64,000 bases of DNA from Streptomyces sp. 6-11-2 (lineage in GTDB: Bacteria; Actinomycetota; Actinomycetes; Streptomycetales; Streptomycetaceae), in assembly GCF_006540305.1 (NCBI RefSeq), contig NZ_BJOR01000002.1, forward strand, positions 496,001-560,000, read 5' to 3'. The notes under the pieces are model-generated. The model had not been told where the DNA came from. It did no database searches and saw nothing but the letters and a program-made list of their open reading frames with translations. Each line of letters begins with the position of its first letter. The first letter of the stretch is position 1. Below, piece after piece: positions 52,254 through 59,743 of the stretch. A program made the position numbers and the translations under genes.

Positions 52254-53603
52254 ATGGCCACGAGGAAACGCACGCCCAACCCGGACCTGGACAGGCTGCT
52301 TGAGCAGGCACGATGGACGCGCACGCAGTTGGCGCAGCAAGTCAACCGGCTCGGCCCTCAGGCTGGATTGCAACTCACGTACGACCGGACGGCGGTCGCG
52401 CACTGGATCGCCGGTACGCCGCCGAAACCCGAGGTCAGGCCACTGATTCTTGAGGCTCTGTCCGCTCGGTTAGGGCGGCCGATCACCCATGCGGAAGCCG
52501 GGCTTCAGCCCGCCATGTCCGTCGACGCTTCCCAACCAGTCGACACTGTGGAGGAGTTGATCGACCTAGGAAGGGCGGATATGGATCCATCCCGTCGCGG
52601 TGTCCTGGCCGCGACTCTGTTCTCAGCCGCGCTCGCCGTGCCCGCGTTCCAGCAGAGCGCGCGGGCCTCTGACGATCCGGTCACGCCGGGCAAGGCCACC
52701 ACGCGGATCGGCGCGTCCCAAGTCGCGTCGGTGCGGTCCATGACAAAGCGGATCGCGGAGATCCTCGATGAGTTCGGCGCCGGCCACGCGCGCCCGATGG
52801 CGGCCGCGTTCCTCGTCAACACCGTCGGTCCGTGGCTGAGGGCGCAGGCATCCGCGCCGGTGAAGCGGGACATGCTCGCCGTGGCGTCGGACCTGACCTA
52901 TCTGACGGGCTGGATGGCCATGTACGAGAAGGCCCATGGTCTGGGGCAGACGTACTACGTCAAGGCGCTCAAGCTGGCCGACGAGGCAGGCGACCACGTC
53001 ACCTACTGCCGCACCCTGCGCGGGATGTCGCTCCAGGCGTCGAATCTCGGACACGGGCGGACGGCGCTGCAACTGGCGGACTCGGCTGCGGAGGCGGCGC
53101 CGTCGGCCGGCCCTCGCCTGGTGGCATTCCTGCGCGGGCAGCAGGCGCATGCGTCGTCGATGGTCGGGAACCGGCACCAGGCCCACACCCGGCTACGCGA
53201 GGCCGAGACCGCCCTGTCGCAGGCCGACAACCGGCGCGATGCGATCGGCGGTTACGACCAGACCGCCTACCTGTTCCACGTCTCCCATGTCCTGATGGAA
53301 GAGAGCGACTTGGCGGGCAGTATCAACGCGCTGAAGCAGTCCATCCGCTTCCAGCCGACTCAGGAGCGGCAGGGCCGCGTCCATGCCTACGCGGTGCTGG
53401 CGCAGCGGCAACTGCGATACGGGCATCTGGATGCCTCGTGCGAGTCGTGGAACCGGTTCCTCGACGAGTACGAACACGTCTCCTCCGTCCGCGGCGATGA
53501 CCACTTCGCCACCATGCGCGCGGACCTTGCGCCGTACACCAAGGCTCGCCCGGTGCGGGAACTGGCTAGCCGAGCGCGAGAGGTCGCAGCGGCCAAGGCC
53601 TGA
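52254..53603 (+). CDS. HTH/TPR transcriptional regulator
   Basis: 449 aa from ATG 52254. N-terminal HTH: NPDLDRLLEQARWTRTQLAQQVNRLG...LTYDRTAVAHWIAGTPPKPEVRPLILEALSARLGRPITHAEAGL. A linker with SRRGVLAATLFSAALAVPAF follows. TPR-like helices fill residues 150-440 (YYVKALKLADEAGDHVTYCRTLRGMSLQASNLGHGRTALQLADSA). This architecture recurs in Streptomyces beside RiPP and regulatory clusters. Its divergence from the HATPase-DUF6415 operon suggests it regulates the graspetide locus. Confidence 0.85.
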   Translation: MATRKRTPNPDLDRLLEQARWTRTQLAQQVNRLGPQAGLQLTYDRTAVAHWIAGTPPKPEVRPLILEALSARLGRPITHAEAGLQPAMSVDASQPVDTVEELIDLGRADMDPSRRGVLAATLFSAALAVPAFQQSARASDDPVTPGKATTRIGASQVASVRSMTKRIAEILDEFGAGHARPMAAAFLVNTVGPWLRAQASAPVKRDMLAVASDLTYLTGWMAMYEKAHGLGQTYYVKALKLADEAGDHVTYCRTLRGMSLQASNLGHGRTALQLADSAAEAAPSAGPRLVAFLRGQQAHASSMVGNRHQAHTRLREAETALSQADNRRDAIGGYDQTAYLFHVSHVLMEESDLAGSINALKQSIRFQPTQERQGRVHAYAVLAQRQLRYGHLDASCESWNRFLDEYEHVSSVRGDDHFATMRADLAPYTKARPVRELASRAREVAAAKA

Positions 53604-53732
53604 AAACAGAGGTACCTCCGGGGGAGCTGTCGGCAAACCCCGGAGGCGCACCACCAAAGATACGGCCACCTCCGCCCGAACGAGCCGAAGAAGCCAAACA
53701 CTCGGCGTCACCACCCTCCTCCGACGGCCGTC

Positions 53733-53772
53733 GGGTTGCCACCTTGTCGACCTCTCGGCAAGGTGGCAACCC
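53733..53772. other. Perfect 14-bp inverted repeat
   Basis: GGGTTGCCACCTTG (53733-53746) pairs with CAAGGTGGCAACCC (53759-53772); 12-nt loop. No T-run. It could end the regulator transcript or bind a protein. Confidence 0.65.
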
Positions 53773-53913
53773 GCCCAGAGACAGTACGAGGTCACCGGCC
53801 GTGCCCTTGCCGATAACCACGTCCGACCGGTTACCGCAACGCACTGCTGAGGGGGAAGCAGCAGGGCGCGATCGAGCGCGGCGGCTTCATCGCCCTGGCG
53901 AAACCATGGAACC

Positions 53914-53949
53914 GGGCAATTGACACAGATTGCCCATGCGCACTACACA
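53914..53949 (+). promoter_or_regulatory. Promoter-like element with overlapping operator palindrome
   Basis: TTGACA (53920-53925), an 18-nt spacer and TACACA (53944-53949). GGGCAAT (53914) and ATTGCCC (53929) form a perfect palindrome around the -35 box. Confidence 0.4.
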
Positions 53950-54397
53950 CATTCGGCACCAGTGCCACAACTGTGATCTTGCCTAACAGGCAAAAACAGG
54001 TCACACGCTCGAGTCGGCGCTCCCCCCAACTCGGGCTTCGTTAGGGCTCGGGCATCCCCCACGCCCGCGTCCAGGAGAGCGGCGTGGCCGCTTCTGCCGC
54101 TACACACGTCGAAACACACCTGGCGACGAAAAAGGTTTCACAACGCCCCGCGTTCGGCCCCGCGCGCTGGCGGCCGACCCCGTCGGCCCGCAGCCTGCAG
54201 CGCACCCCTCCGCCACGCAGGGAGAGCGTGAGATATGACCACAAACACGGTGCAACGGTGCGCGGTCACCGCGTCCGCCAGCTGCCGGGTTCCCCGCGCG
54301 ATACCCGGTCTGACATCCCGGGCATCGCGGAAGAGGACGGCCGCTACCATGACTCACCGCTGCGGCTGATGTATGCCGTTGATCAGCAGGGGGAGCT

Positions 54398-54739
54398 GTG
54401 GTGTCCAGCCGTGTTCAGCCGATGCAGCAGGGCGATCCGCTGCACATAGGCCCCTACCGCGTGGTGGGGCAGCTCGGGGTCGGCGGCATGGGCACGGTGT
54501 ACGCCGCACTCGATGCTGCCGGAGAGCGGATGGCCGTCAAGGTCGTGCATCCGGCGCAGGCCGCAGACGAGGAATTCCGCGCCCGCTTCCGGCGGGAGGT
54601 ACAGCTCTCCCGGCGGGTGGCGGGCCCGTGCCTGGTCCCGGTCCGCGATGCCGACATCGACGCTCCCACCCATGGCTGGCCACCCCCTTCGTCCCCGGCC
54701 CCACCCTGGACCGGCATGTGGCCACCAGCGGTCCCCTGA
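54398..54739 (+). pseudogene. Ser/Thr kinase N-terminal fragment
   Basis: MQQGDPLHIGPYRVVGQLGVGGMGTVYAALDAAGERMAVKVVHPAQ shows the glycine loop and catalytic Lys, followed by RARFRREVQLSRRVAGPCLVPVRDADIDAPT. The family continuation (PWLATPFVPGPTLDRHVATSGPLTGA) lies in the next frame after about 54670, and the catalytic loop is missing altogether. An ISL3 transposase tail follows directly. Confidence 0.8.
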
Positions 54740-54751
54740 CGGGGGCTCGCC

Positions 54752-54964
54752 TGGATCGACGCAGTCGACGCCAGCCAGCTACCCGGCCTCACAGGCTTCG
54801 CACTCCACCTACTCCGAGACCTCGACGCCGTGACCGCCGGGCTCACTCTCGACTGGAGCTCCGGCAGTATCGAGGGCGCCGTCAACCGTATCAAGAAGAT
54901 CAAGCGGCAGCTCTACGGCCGAGCCGGATTCCTACTACTCCGAAAGATGATCCTGCTCCAGTGA
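54752..54964 (+). pseudogene. ISL3 transposase C-terminal remnant
   Basis: WIDAVDASQLPGLTGFALHLLRDLDAVTAGLTLDWSSGSIEGAVNRIKKIKRQLYGRAGFLLLRKMILLQ. The WSSGSIEGxVNRIKxIKRQLYGRAxFxLLRxR block is the ISL3 C-terminus. It lies directly after the kinase fragment, so an ISL3 insertion probably destroyed that gene. Confidence 0.85.
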
Positions 54965-54977
54965 CACTTCGAGAGGT

Positions 54978-55005
54978 CCCCCAAGATCTGCACAGAACCG
55001 AGAAG
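54978..55005 (+). repeat. ISL3 end copy 1
   Basis: CCCCCAAGATCTG followed by CACAGAACCGAGAA, 14 bp after the ISL3 transposase stop; the right end of that element. A near-identical direct copy is at 55561-55588. Confidence 0.6.
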
Positions 55006-55087
55006 TAGGAACATTTGCCGCGGCAAGCGTGTGGCGGGTCGCCCAGCCGGCCGTGGCAGGATGGCCTCATGTTGATCCGAAAGGGCG

Positions 55088-55504
55088 ATGCCACGTAGGC
55101 GTCCCAAGGCCGTCCGCGCAGAGCGGTGGCGGCCACGATGGCAGTATCCGGTCCTGAGGGTCCGTGGTGTCTCCGCGCGAACTCGTGCAGCGATCCGCCG
55201 GGTCGAAGACCAGGAGATGTGGCCTAACGCGGTCGCGCATGCGCTCTCTCGCTTCGAGTGGGCTTTCAAGCAGCCTGGACGATATCTGAACGCCTCCCAG
55301 GCCTGTTCGCCTGGCATAGAGGTGGAAGATGCCCGCGATGACCTGGAGCGGGCGATGCTGCACCTTCCTCCCGGAGCCAAACGGGACTTGGGCCGACTGA
55401 TCACGCGCATCGATGAGGAATTCGAGCGCCGTATTTTGCCCGAACCCAACAACATCGAGTTGGCGATGTTCGGCTGGTGGTGGACCAGAATGCGGGAACG
55501 CTGA
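55088..55504 (+). CDS. Hypothetical protein, 138 aa
   Basis: MPRRRPKAVRAERWRPRWQY, then VRGVSARTRAAIRRVEDQEMWPNAVAHAL, DARDDLERAMLHLPPGAKRDLGRLITRIDEEFERRILPEP and a Trp-rich end FGWWWTRMRER. Helical, basic, soluble; no recognised family. It is bracketed by two direct copies of an ISL3 end. Confidence 0.5.
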   Translation: MPRRRPKAVRAERWRPRWQYPVLRVRGVSARTRAAIRRVEDQEMWPNAVAHALSRFEWAFKQPGRYLNASQACSPGIEVEDARDDLERAMLHLPPGAKRDLGRLITRIDEEFERRILPEPNNIELAMFGWWWTRMRER

Positions 55505-55560
55505 CGAGCCCCGGCTCGCGCCCCCTGCAATCGAACGACACCGTCACCCTCCGCGACCGC

Positions 55561-55588
55561 TCCCCAAGATCTGTGCCAGAACCGAGAA
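55561..55588 (+). repeat. ISL3 end copy 2
   Basis: CTCCCCAAGATCTGTG and CCAGAACCGAGAACC repeat the 54978-55005 sequence in direct orientation. Confidence 0.55.
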
Positions 55589-55615
55589 CCGACAGCACCT
55601 ATACACGAGATTGGG
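55584..55615 (+). repeat. 32-bp inverted repeat, left copy
   Basis: GAGAACCGACAGCACCTATA plus the next 12 bases match the reverse complement of 57283-57314 at 31/32 positions. The pair encloses 1.7 kb with the secreted two-repeat protein. Confidence 0.7.
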
Positions 55616-55719
55616 CAGCACTCGAAGCTCTGCAGAAATCGAACAGTTCAGGCTTCGGGCAGCGCGGGCCCCTGCCGAGTTGGACGCTGTTGGCAAATCC
55701 GCCCCGCTGGATCTCATCC

Positions 55720-55870
55720 AGCAGGGCGGAGTGCTGCGAAGGGTGAGATGCGGGTGCGGGCGAGGGGTCTGCCGAGAGCCAGGCATCGAGGCCGGCGAGG
55801 TTGATGGCGGCGCCGGTGGAGTGGTGTTGCAGCCTGGTTTTGGCGGGCCGCGGTATCGGGATCTGCGCAG
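55720..55870 (-). pseudogene. IS1182-family transposase C-terminal remnant
   Basis: Leftward: RYRGPAKTRLQHHSTGAAINLAGLDAWLSADPSPAPASHPSQHSALL. It matches the end of IS1182-type transposases (GLPKTHLQHxxxAxALNLxRLxAWWxGxPLAPTRTSHFAAL). Degenerate and headless. Confidence 0.55.
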
Positions 55871-55907
55871 GCCGAATAACCTCCGAACTAACCGTGAGGA
55901 GATGGTC

Positions 55908-56639
55908 ATGCGAATCAAAGGGGCACAGACGGGCGAAATCGCGCCTCGTGGCAGGGTCTTGCAACGCCGCTGGGTCGGGCGGCTCGCGGTCGCGCTGGCG
56001 GTCGTCGGCGGCACGATGACCATGGCCGGACCAGCTGACTCTGCCGTGGCCCAATTCGGCCCCCACACTTGCAAACAGGGCTTCGTGTGGCGGGAGGCGT
56101 TTCCCGCCGACCTGGTGTGCGTAACCCCCGGTGTACGTACAGACACGCGCAGGGAGAACGAGTTGGGGCCGTCGCGCAGGCAGCCCGGCGGTGGCCCCTT
56201 TGGGCCCGATACGTGCAAGCAGGGCTTCGTCTGGCGTGAGGCCCGTCCCTCCGACCACGTCTGCGTACCGCCGTCCAGCCGCGACCGGGCCCGCGGCGAC
56301 AACGCGAGCGCGGTCATGCGTCTGGCCGATCCATCGGCGATTCCCCGTGGCGGCGTCCAGATCATCACAGCCCGGCATCAACTGGGCGGAGACCTCTTCG
56401 CCAGTGGACGTGGCCTGACCCCCAACGGACGAGTCCAGTTTTGGAGCGCGGCTCCCGGCCTGCCGGCCGTTCAACTTGGCAGCCTGACGGCGAACTCCGG
56501 TGGTGGCCTGTCACGGCAATGGTTCTACAGGACGAACTGTCGAGTGCATGACCCGCGCGAGGAAACCGTCATCGTCCTGGATGTGGCCAGCGGCACCGTC
56601 ACAACCGGCGGCACCACGCGCGTGCACTCGCGTTGCTGA
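55908..56639 (+). CDS. Secreted protein with two CKQGFVWREAxPxDxVCV repeats
   Basis: ATG 55908 is favoured since GAGGAG lies 6 nt upstream. Twin Arg-rich n-region (RGRVLQRRWVGRLAVALAVVGGTMTMAGPADSAVA) gives an export signal with likely cleavage after DSAVA. Two copies of GPHTCKQGFVWREAFPADLVCVTP / GPDTCKQGFVWREARPSDHVCVPP each hold a Cys pair. A C-terminal beta domain with another Cys pair follows (FYRTNCRVHDPREETVIVLDVASG...RVHSRC). Extracellular; repeats of this kind occur in many Streptomyces secreted proteins of unknown role. Confidence 0.8.
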   Translation: MRIKGAQTGEIAPRGRVLQRRWVGRLAVALAVVGGTMTMAGPADSAVAQFGPHTCKQGFVWREAFPADLVCVTPGVRTDTRRENELGPSRRQPGGGPFGPDTCKQGFVWREARPSDHVCVPPSSRDRARGDNASAVMRLADPSAIPRGGVQIITARHQLGGDLFASGRGLTPNGRVQFWSAAPGLPAVQLGSLTANSGGGLSRQWFYRTNCRVHDPREETVIVLDVASGTVTTGGTTRVHSRC

Positions 56640-57282
56640 GGTGGGCTGTCCGGTTGGTGATCACGAAAGTAGAAGCGGACCCGGGCCGGTGGGCATACTC
56701 CCTGATCTCCCTCCGGGGTGGACGCTGCGACAGCCTCTGCGGCTCCAACCGATACTTTCCGATCCTCCTGCCGCACAGGGCCGCCGCTCCGCTCGCCAGC
56801 CCGCCCCGCCTGAACTGGCCGAGGCGCGACGCGGTCGGCAGCGGGGCCGGTACGGATCCAGGCGTTCACAGGACACCGGGGATCTCGCCGAGGGTGAATT
56901 CGCGTTCGAGGACGCCGCCGTCGAGGCGCTGTTCGGAAGTGAATCGCATGGTCGTGCCTTCGGGAGTGCTCTGGAACGGCACTCCCGGACGACCTATGGC
57001 CTGACCATGACCCCGGAGGGGAACACCCATGTTGATACTGCGTTCACGGGTACCGCCCCCTCGTTCTCTCGCACAGCCTCCGGAAACATGGATGTGGTCG
57101 CCGTGGTCCGCCAAACGGGTTCTCGCCCAGGCTCCGTGGCCGGATGTCACGGAGTCAGAACACTACGCGGAGCTACTTGGGGCCTCATCGCGGCTTCCCG
57201 AGGTGAAGCCCTGCGACGGCGGGGCGCGCTGGGGGCACTGTCGTTTCTCATGAACATCGAACACGACGCGCCGCCGACGCCT
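56640..57282. other. Gene-remnant region
   Basis: No intact gene. The minus strand holds a hydrolase N-terminus (56866-56949); other open frames lack family character. Confidence 0.4.
56866..56949 (-). pseudogene. Alpha/beta-hydrolase N-terminal remnant
   Basis: MRFTSEQRLDGGVLEREFTLGEIPGVL then a stop. The start resembles Streptomyces dienelactone-hydrolase-type proteins (...EREFTLGxIPGVLWTP). The catalytic part is gone. Confidence 0.4.
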
Positions 57283-57314
57283 CCCAATCTCGTGTACAGG
57301 TGCTGTCGGTTCTC
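57283..57314 (-). repeat. 32-bp inverted repeat, right copy
   Basis: Inverse of 55584-55615 with one mismatch. It ends 20 bp before the first CRISPR repeat. Confidence 0.7.
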
Positions 57315-57333
57315 TCGTGACCAAAGCCAACGG

Positions 57334-57550
57334 GTCCTCTCCGCGCGAGCGGAGGTGAGTTGAGCCGACGGACCCGGACTGCCGGCTGTTTCTGTCCACG
57401 TCCTGTCCGCGCGAGCGGAGGCGAGCCGTCAGAGATGCCGCCGAAGGCGAACCGCTGTATGTCTTCTCCGCGCGAGCCGAGGTGAGCCGGCTCCAACCGT
57501 GTCCAACCTGAAGGTCTACGAGTCCTCTCCGCGCGAGCGGAGGTGAGCCG
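57334..57550. CRISPR. Orphan type I-E-like CRISPR array, 4 repeats, 3 spacers
   Basis: 29-bp repeats with a core TCCGCGCGAGCGGAG start at 57334, 57400, 57461 and 57522; spacers 57368-57399, 57429-57460 and 57490-57521 are each 32 bp. The repeat hairpin CTCCGC-gcga-GCGGAG and the GTGAGCCG end match Streptomyces type I-E repeats. Repeat 1 carries a 5-nt tandem duplication (GTGAGTTGAGCCG). Repeats 2 and 3 have point changes, one disrupting the stem. No cas genes occur in the window. The transcription direction is not certain. Confidence 0.88.
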
Positions 57551-57702
57551 CGGCATCCGACGCGTTGCCCTGTCCGCGGCAAGAGCAGCATCTTGGAGAT
57601 CATCTGGTGGTGCCTGCGCGGCACTCGGCCGTCTCTCCCAGCAGCGCGTCGCTCTCGTGGTTGCGGCAGGCGGAATCACCGATGTCGGCAGCGGCTGAAT
57701 TT

Positions 57703-59478
57703 GGTTCAGGCACGGATTTCGTGAAGTGGATCGTGCTGCTGTGCGCCGGTGACGCTCCGTCGCCTTGCCGGTCATCCTGCGGTCGTGTGAGGACTTGCTG
57801 GAGTTGGTGTTCCCGCACCTGGTGACGGTGCTGGTGGAGCACGTGATGGTGGAGAGCGGCGTGCTGCGGATCACGGCGAGCACGAAGGACAGGACGGTGG
57901 CCGTCTGTCCGGGGTGCGGTTCGGCGTCGACGCGGGTTCATAGCCGCTACGGGCGCACGATTGCCGATGCGCCGGTAGGCGCTCGGCCTGTGGTCATCGA
58001 GTTGTCGGTGCGTCGGCTGTTCTGCGACAACGGCGACTGTGCGCGGATGACTTTCGCCGAGCAGGTCGACGGGCTCACCAGCCGCTACGGTCGGCGAACG
58101 CCCGTTCTGCAGCGGATCGTCGGTGCTCTCGGTGTAGTCCTGGCCGCTCGCGCTGTGGCCCGGCTGGGGTTATTGCTGGGCATCGTGGTCAGCCGGATGA
58201 CTGTGCTGCGCGTGGTGATGGCGCTGCCGGAGCCGACCTGGGAGGTGCCGCGGGTGCTGGGGGTGGACGAGTTCGCTACCAGGAAGGGCCGCCGGTACGG
58301 CACCATCCTGATCGACTGCGAGACCCGCCAGCCCCTAGACCTGCTGCCCGACCGCGAGGCCGAGACCCTGGCTGCCTGGCTGCGCGAGCATCCTGGCGTC
58401 GAGATCGTCTGCCGCGACCGCGCGGCGTTCTTCGCCGACGGCGCCCGCACCGGTGCCCCGCAGGCCCAGCACTGCGCGGATAAATAGCATGTCTGGTACA
58501 ACCTCGGCGAAGCCGTCGAACGCCTCGTTTCCCGCCACCGCGCTCTCCTCCGCGACCTCGTCGAGCCTGCCCCATCGCCCGAACCCGGGCCCGACCAGGA
58601 GCCTGCGCCGACCCCAGCCGACCAGGGATTACCCGAGCCCTACCCGCAGGGGAAGTTCCTCGACCGGCTCCGCGACACCCACGCCGCCGTCCGCGCCCAG
58701 GCCGAGCAGGGCCTGAGCATGCGTGAGATCGCCCGCCGGCTCGGGCTAGGCCGCAACACCGTCCGTAAGTACGCCCGCGCCGCCACCCCGGAGGCGATGC
58801 TGCACGGCCAGTGGCAAGACCGCACCAGCAAACTCGACCCCTACCGGCCCTACCTGGAGCAACGCATCGCAGAAGGGTGCACGAACCTGTCCCGGCTCCA
58901 CCGCGAGATCCAGGAGCGCGGGGCCCGCTGCAGCTACAGCACCCTGCGCGACTATGTCCGCCCGCTGTGTCCCGGACACCGGCCCACCTCAGGCCGGCCG
59001 CCGATGGCCCGGCCGCCCTCGCCCCGCGAAGCCACCCGCTGGATCATGAGTCACCCCGACCACCTCCGCACGGACGACCAACTGCAGCTCAAGACGCTGC
59101 TGGCCCGTTCACCCGAACTCACAGCCGCCACCAGCCACGTCCGGACGTTCGCGACCATCATGAACAACCGCGAAGGCGACCGGCTGCGCGGGTGGATCGC
59201 CGACGTCTGCGCCGACGAGCGGTGCGGCCTGGCCTCCTTCGCCACCGGACTGATCAACGACCTCGACGCAGTCGTTTTCGGCATGAGCACCGACTGGTCC
59301 TCCGGCCCGGTCGAGGGCCGCATCAACGACCTCAAAGCCCTCAAACGCGGCATGTTCGGCCGCGCCCGCCTCCCGCTCCTACGTAAGCGGCTCCTGCTAG
59401 CCGCAGCAAGCCGCCGATCACAGACCGTAACGGCCCCTCAGTGGAGCTGATCCACTTCACGAAATCCGTGCCTGAACC
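57703..59478 (+). mobile_element. ISL3-family element
   Basis: 1,776 bp with perfect 30-bp terminal inverted repeats (57703-57732 and 59449-59478, tip GGTTCAGGCACGGATTTCG). The transposase stop overlaps the right repeat. The clean ends contrast with the older ISL3 remnants at 11.1 and 54.8 kb. Confidence 0.93.
57765..59450 (+). pseudogene. ISL3 transposase with in-frame amber stop
   Basis: Zinc finger [28 protein letters not shown]...[13 protein letters not shown] at the N-terminus. DDE start [35 protein letters not shown]. Then QHCADK-TAG-HVWYNLGEAVERL: the family has Trp (TGG) at this point, so one base change made the stop at 58485-58487. The frame continues undisturbed through an internal HTH (LSMREIARRLGLGRNTVRKYAR) to STDWSSGPVEGRINDLKALKRGMFGRARLPLLRKR. 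A single reversion or UAG read-through would restore it. Confidence 0.92.
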
Positions 59479-59743
59479 CGTTTCACCCGTTGCCGAGACG
59501 GTCAGCTCATCGAACGCCTGCACCCTCTCACGGCATGCGCAACCTCGACCGATCCACGGCAATGACCGTTTCCCGGCGCTCGCGCTTTCCCGCTCCTGAT
59601 CCCGACATCACCGCGCGGAACACGCGGAACATACGCGGGCTGCACCCGTTTCGGGTGACTTGCCGTTCTTCGGGCGATATGCGATACGTGGAGAGAGCCC
59701 TTCGCCGAGGAACCCCTGCTGGCCGTCCTGGAAGAGGAGTGCC

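Larger units (their letters stand above)
53604..54397. other. Gene-poor regulatory stretch
   Basis: About 790 bp without an intact gene. Holds a 14-bp hairpin (53733-53772), a GGGCAAT/ATTGCCC palindrome overlapping a TTGACA promoter-like element (53914-53949), and a second small palindrome TTGCCTaacAGGCAA near 53980. Confidence 0.5.

Noticed and set aside
57248..57883. 211-aa minus-strand frame across the CRISPR array
   Set aside because: The repeating LTSARAExT peptide is simply the CRISPR repeats translated.
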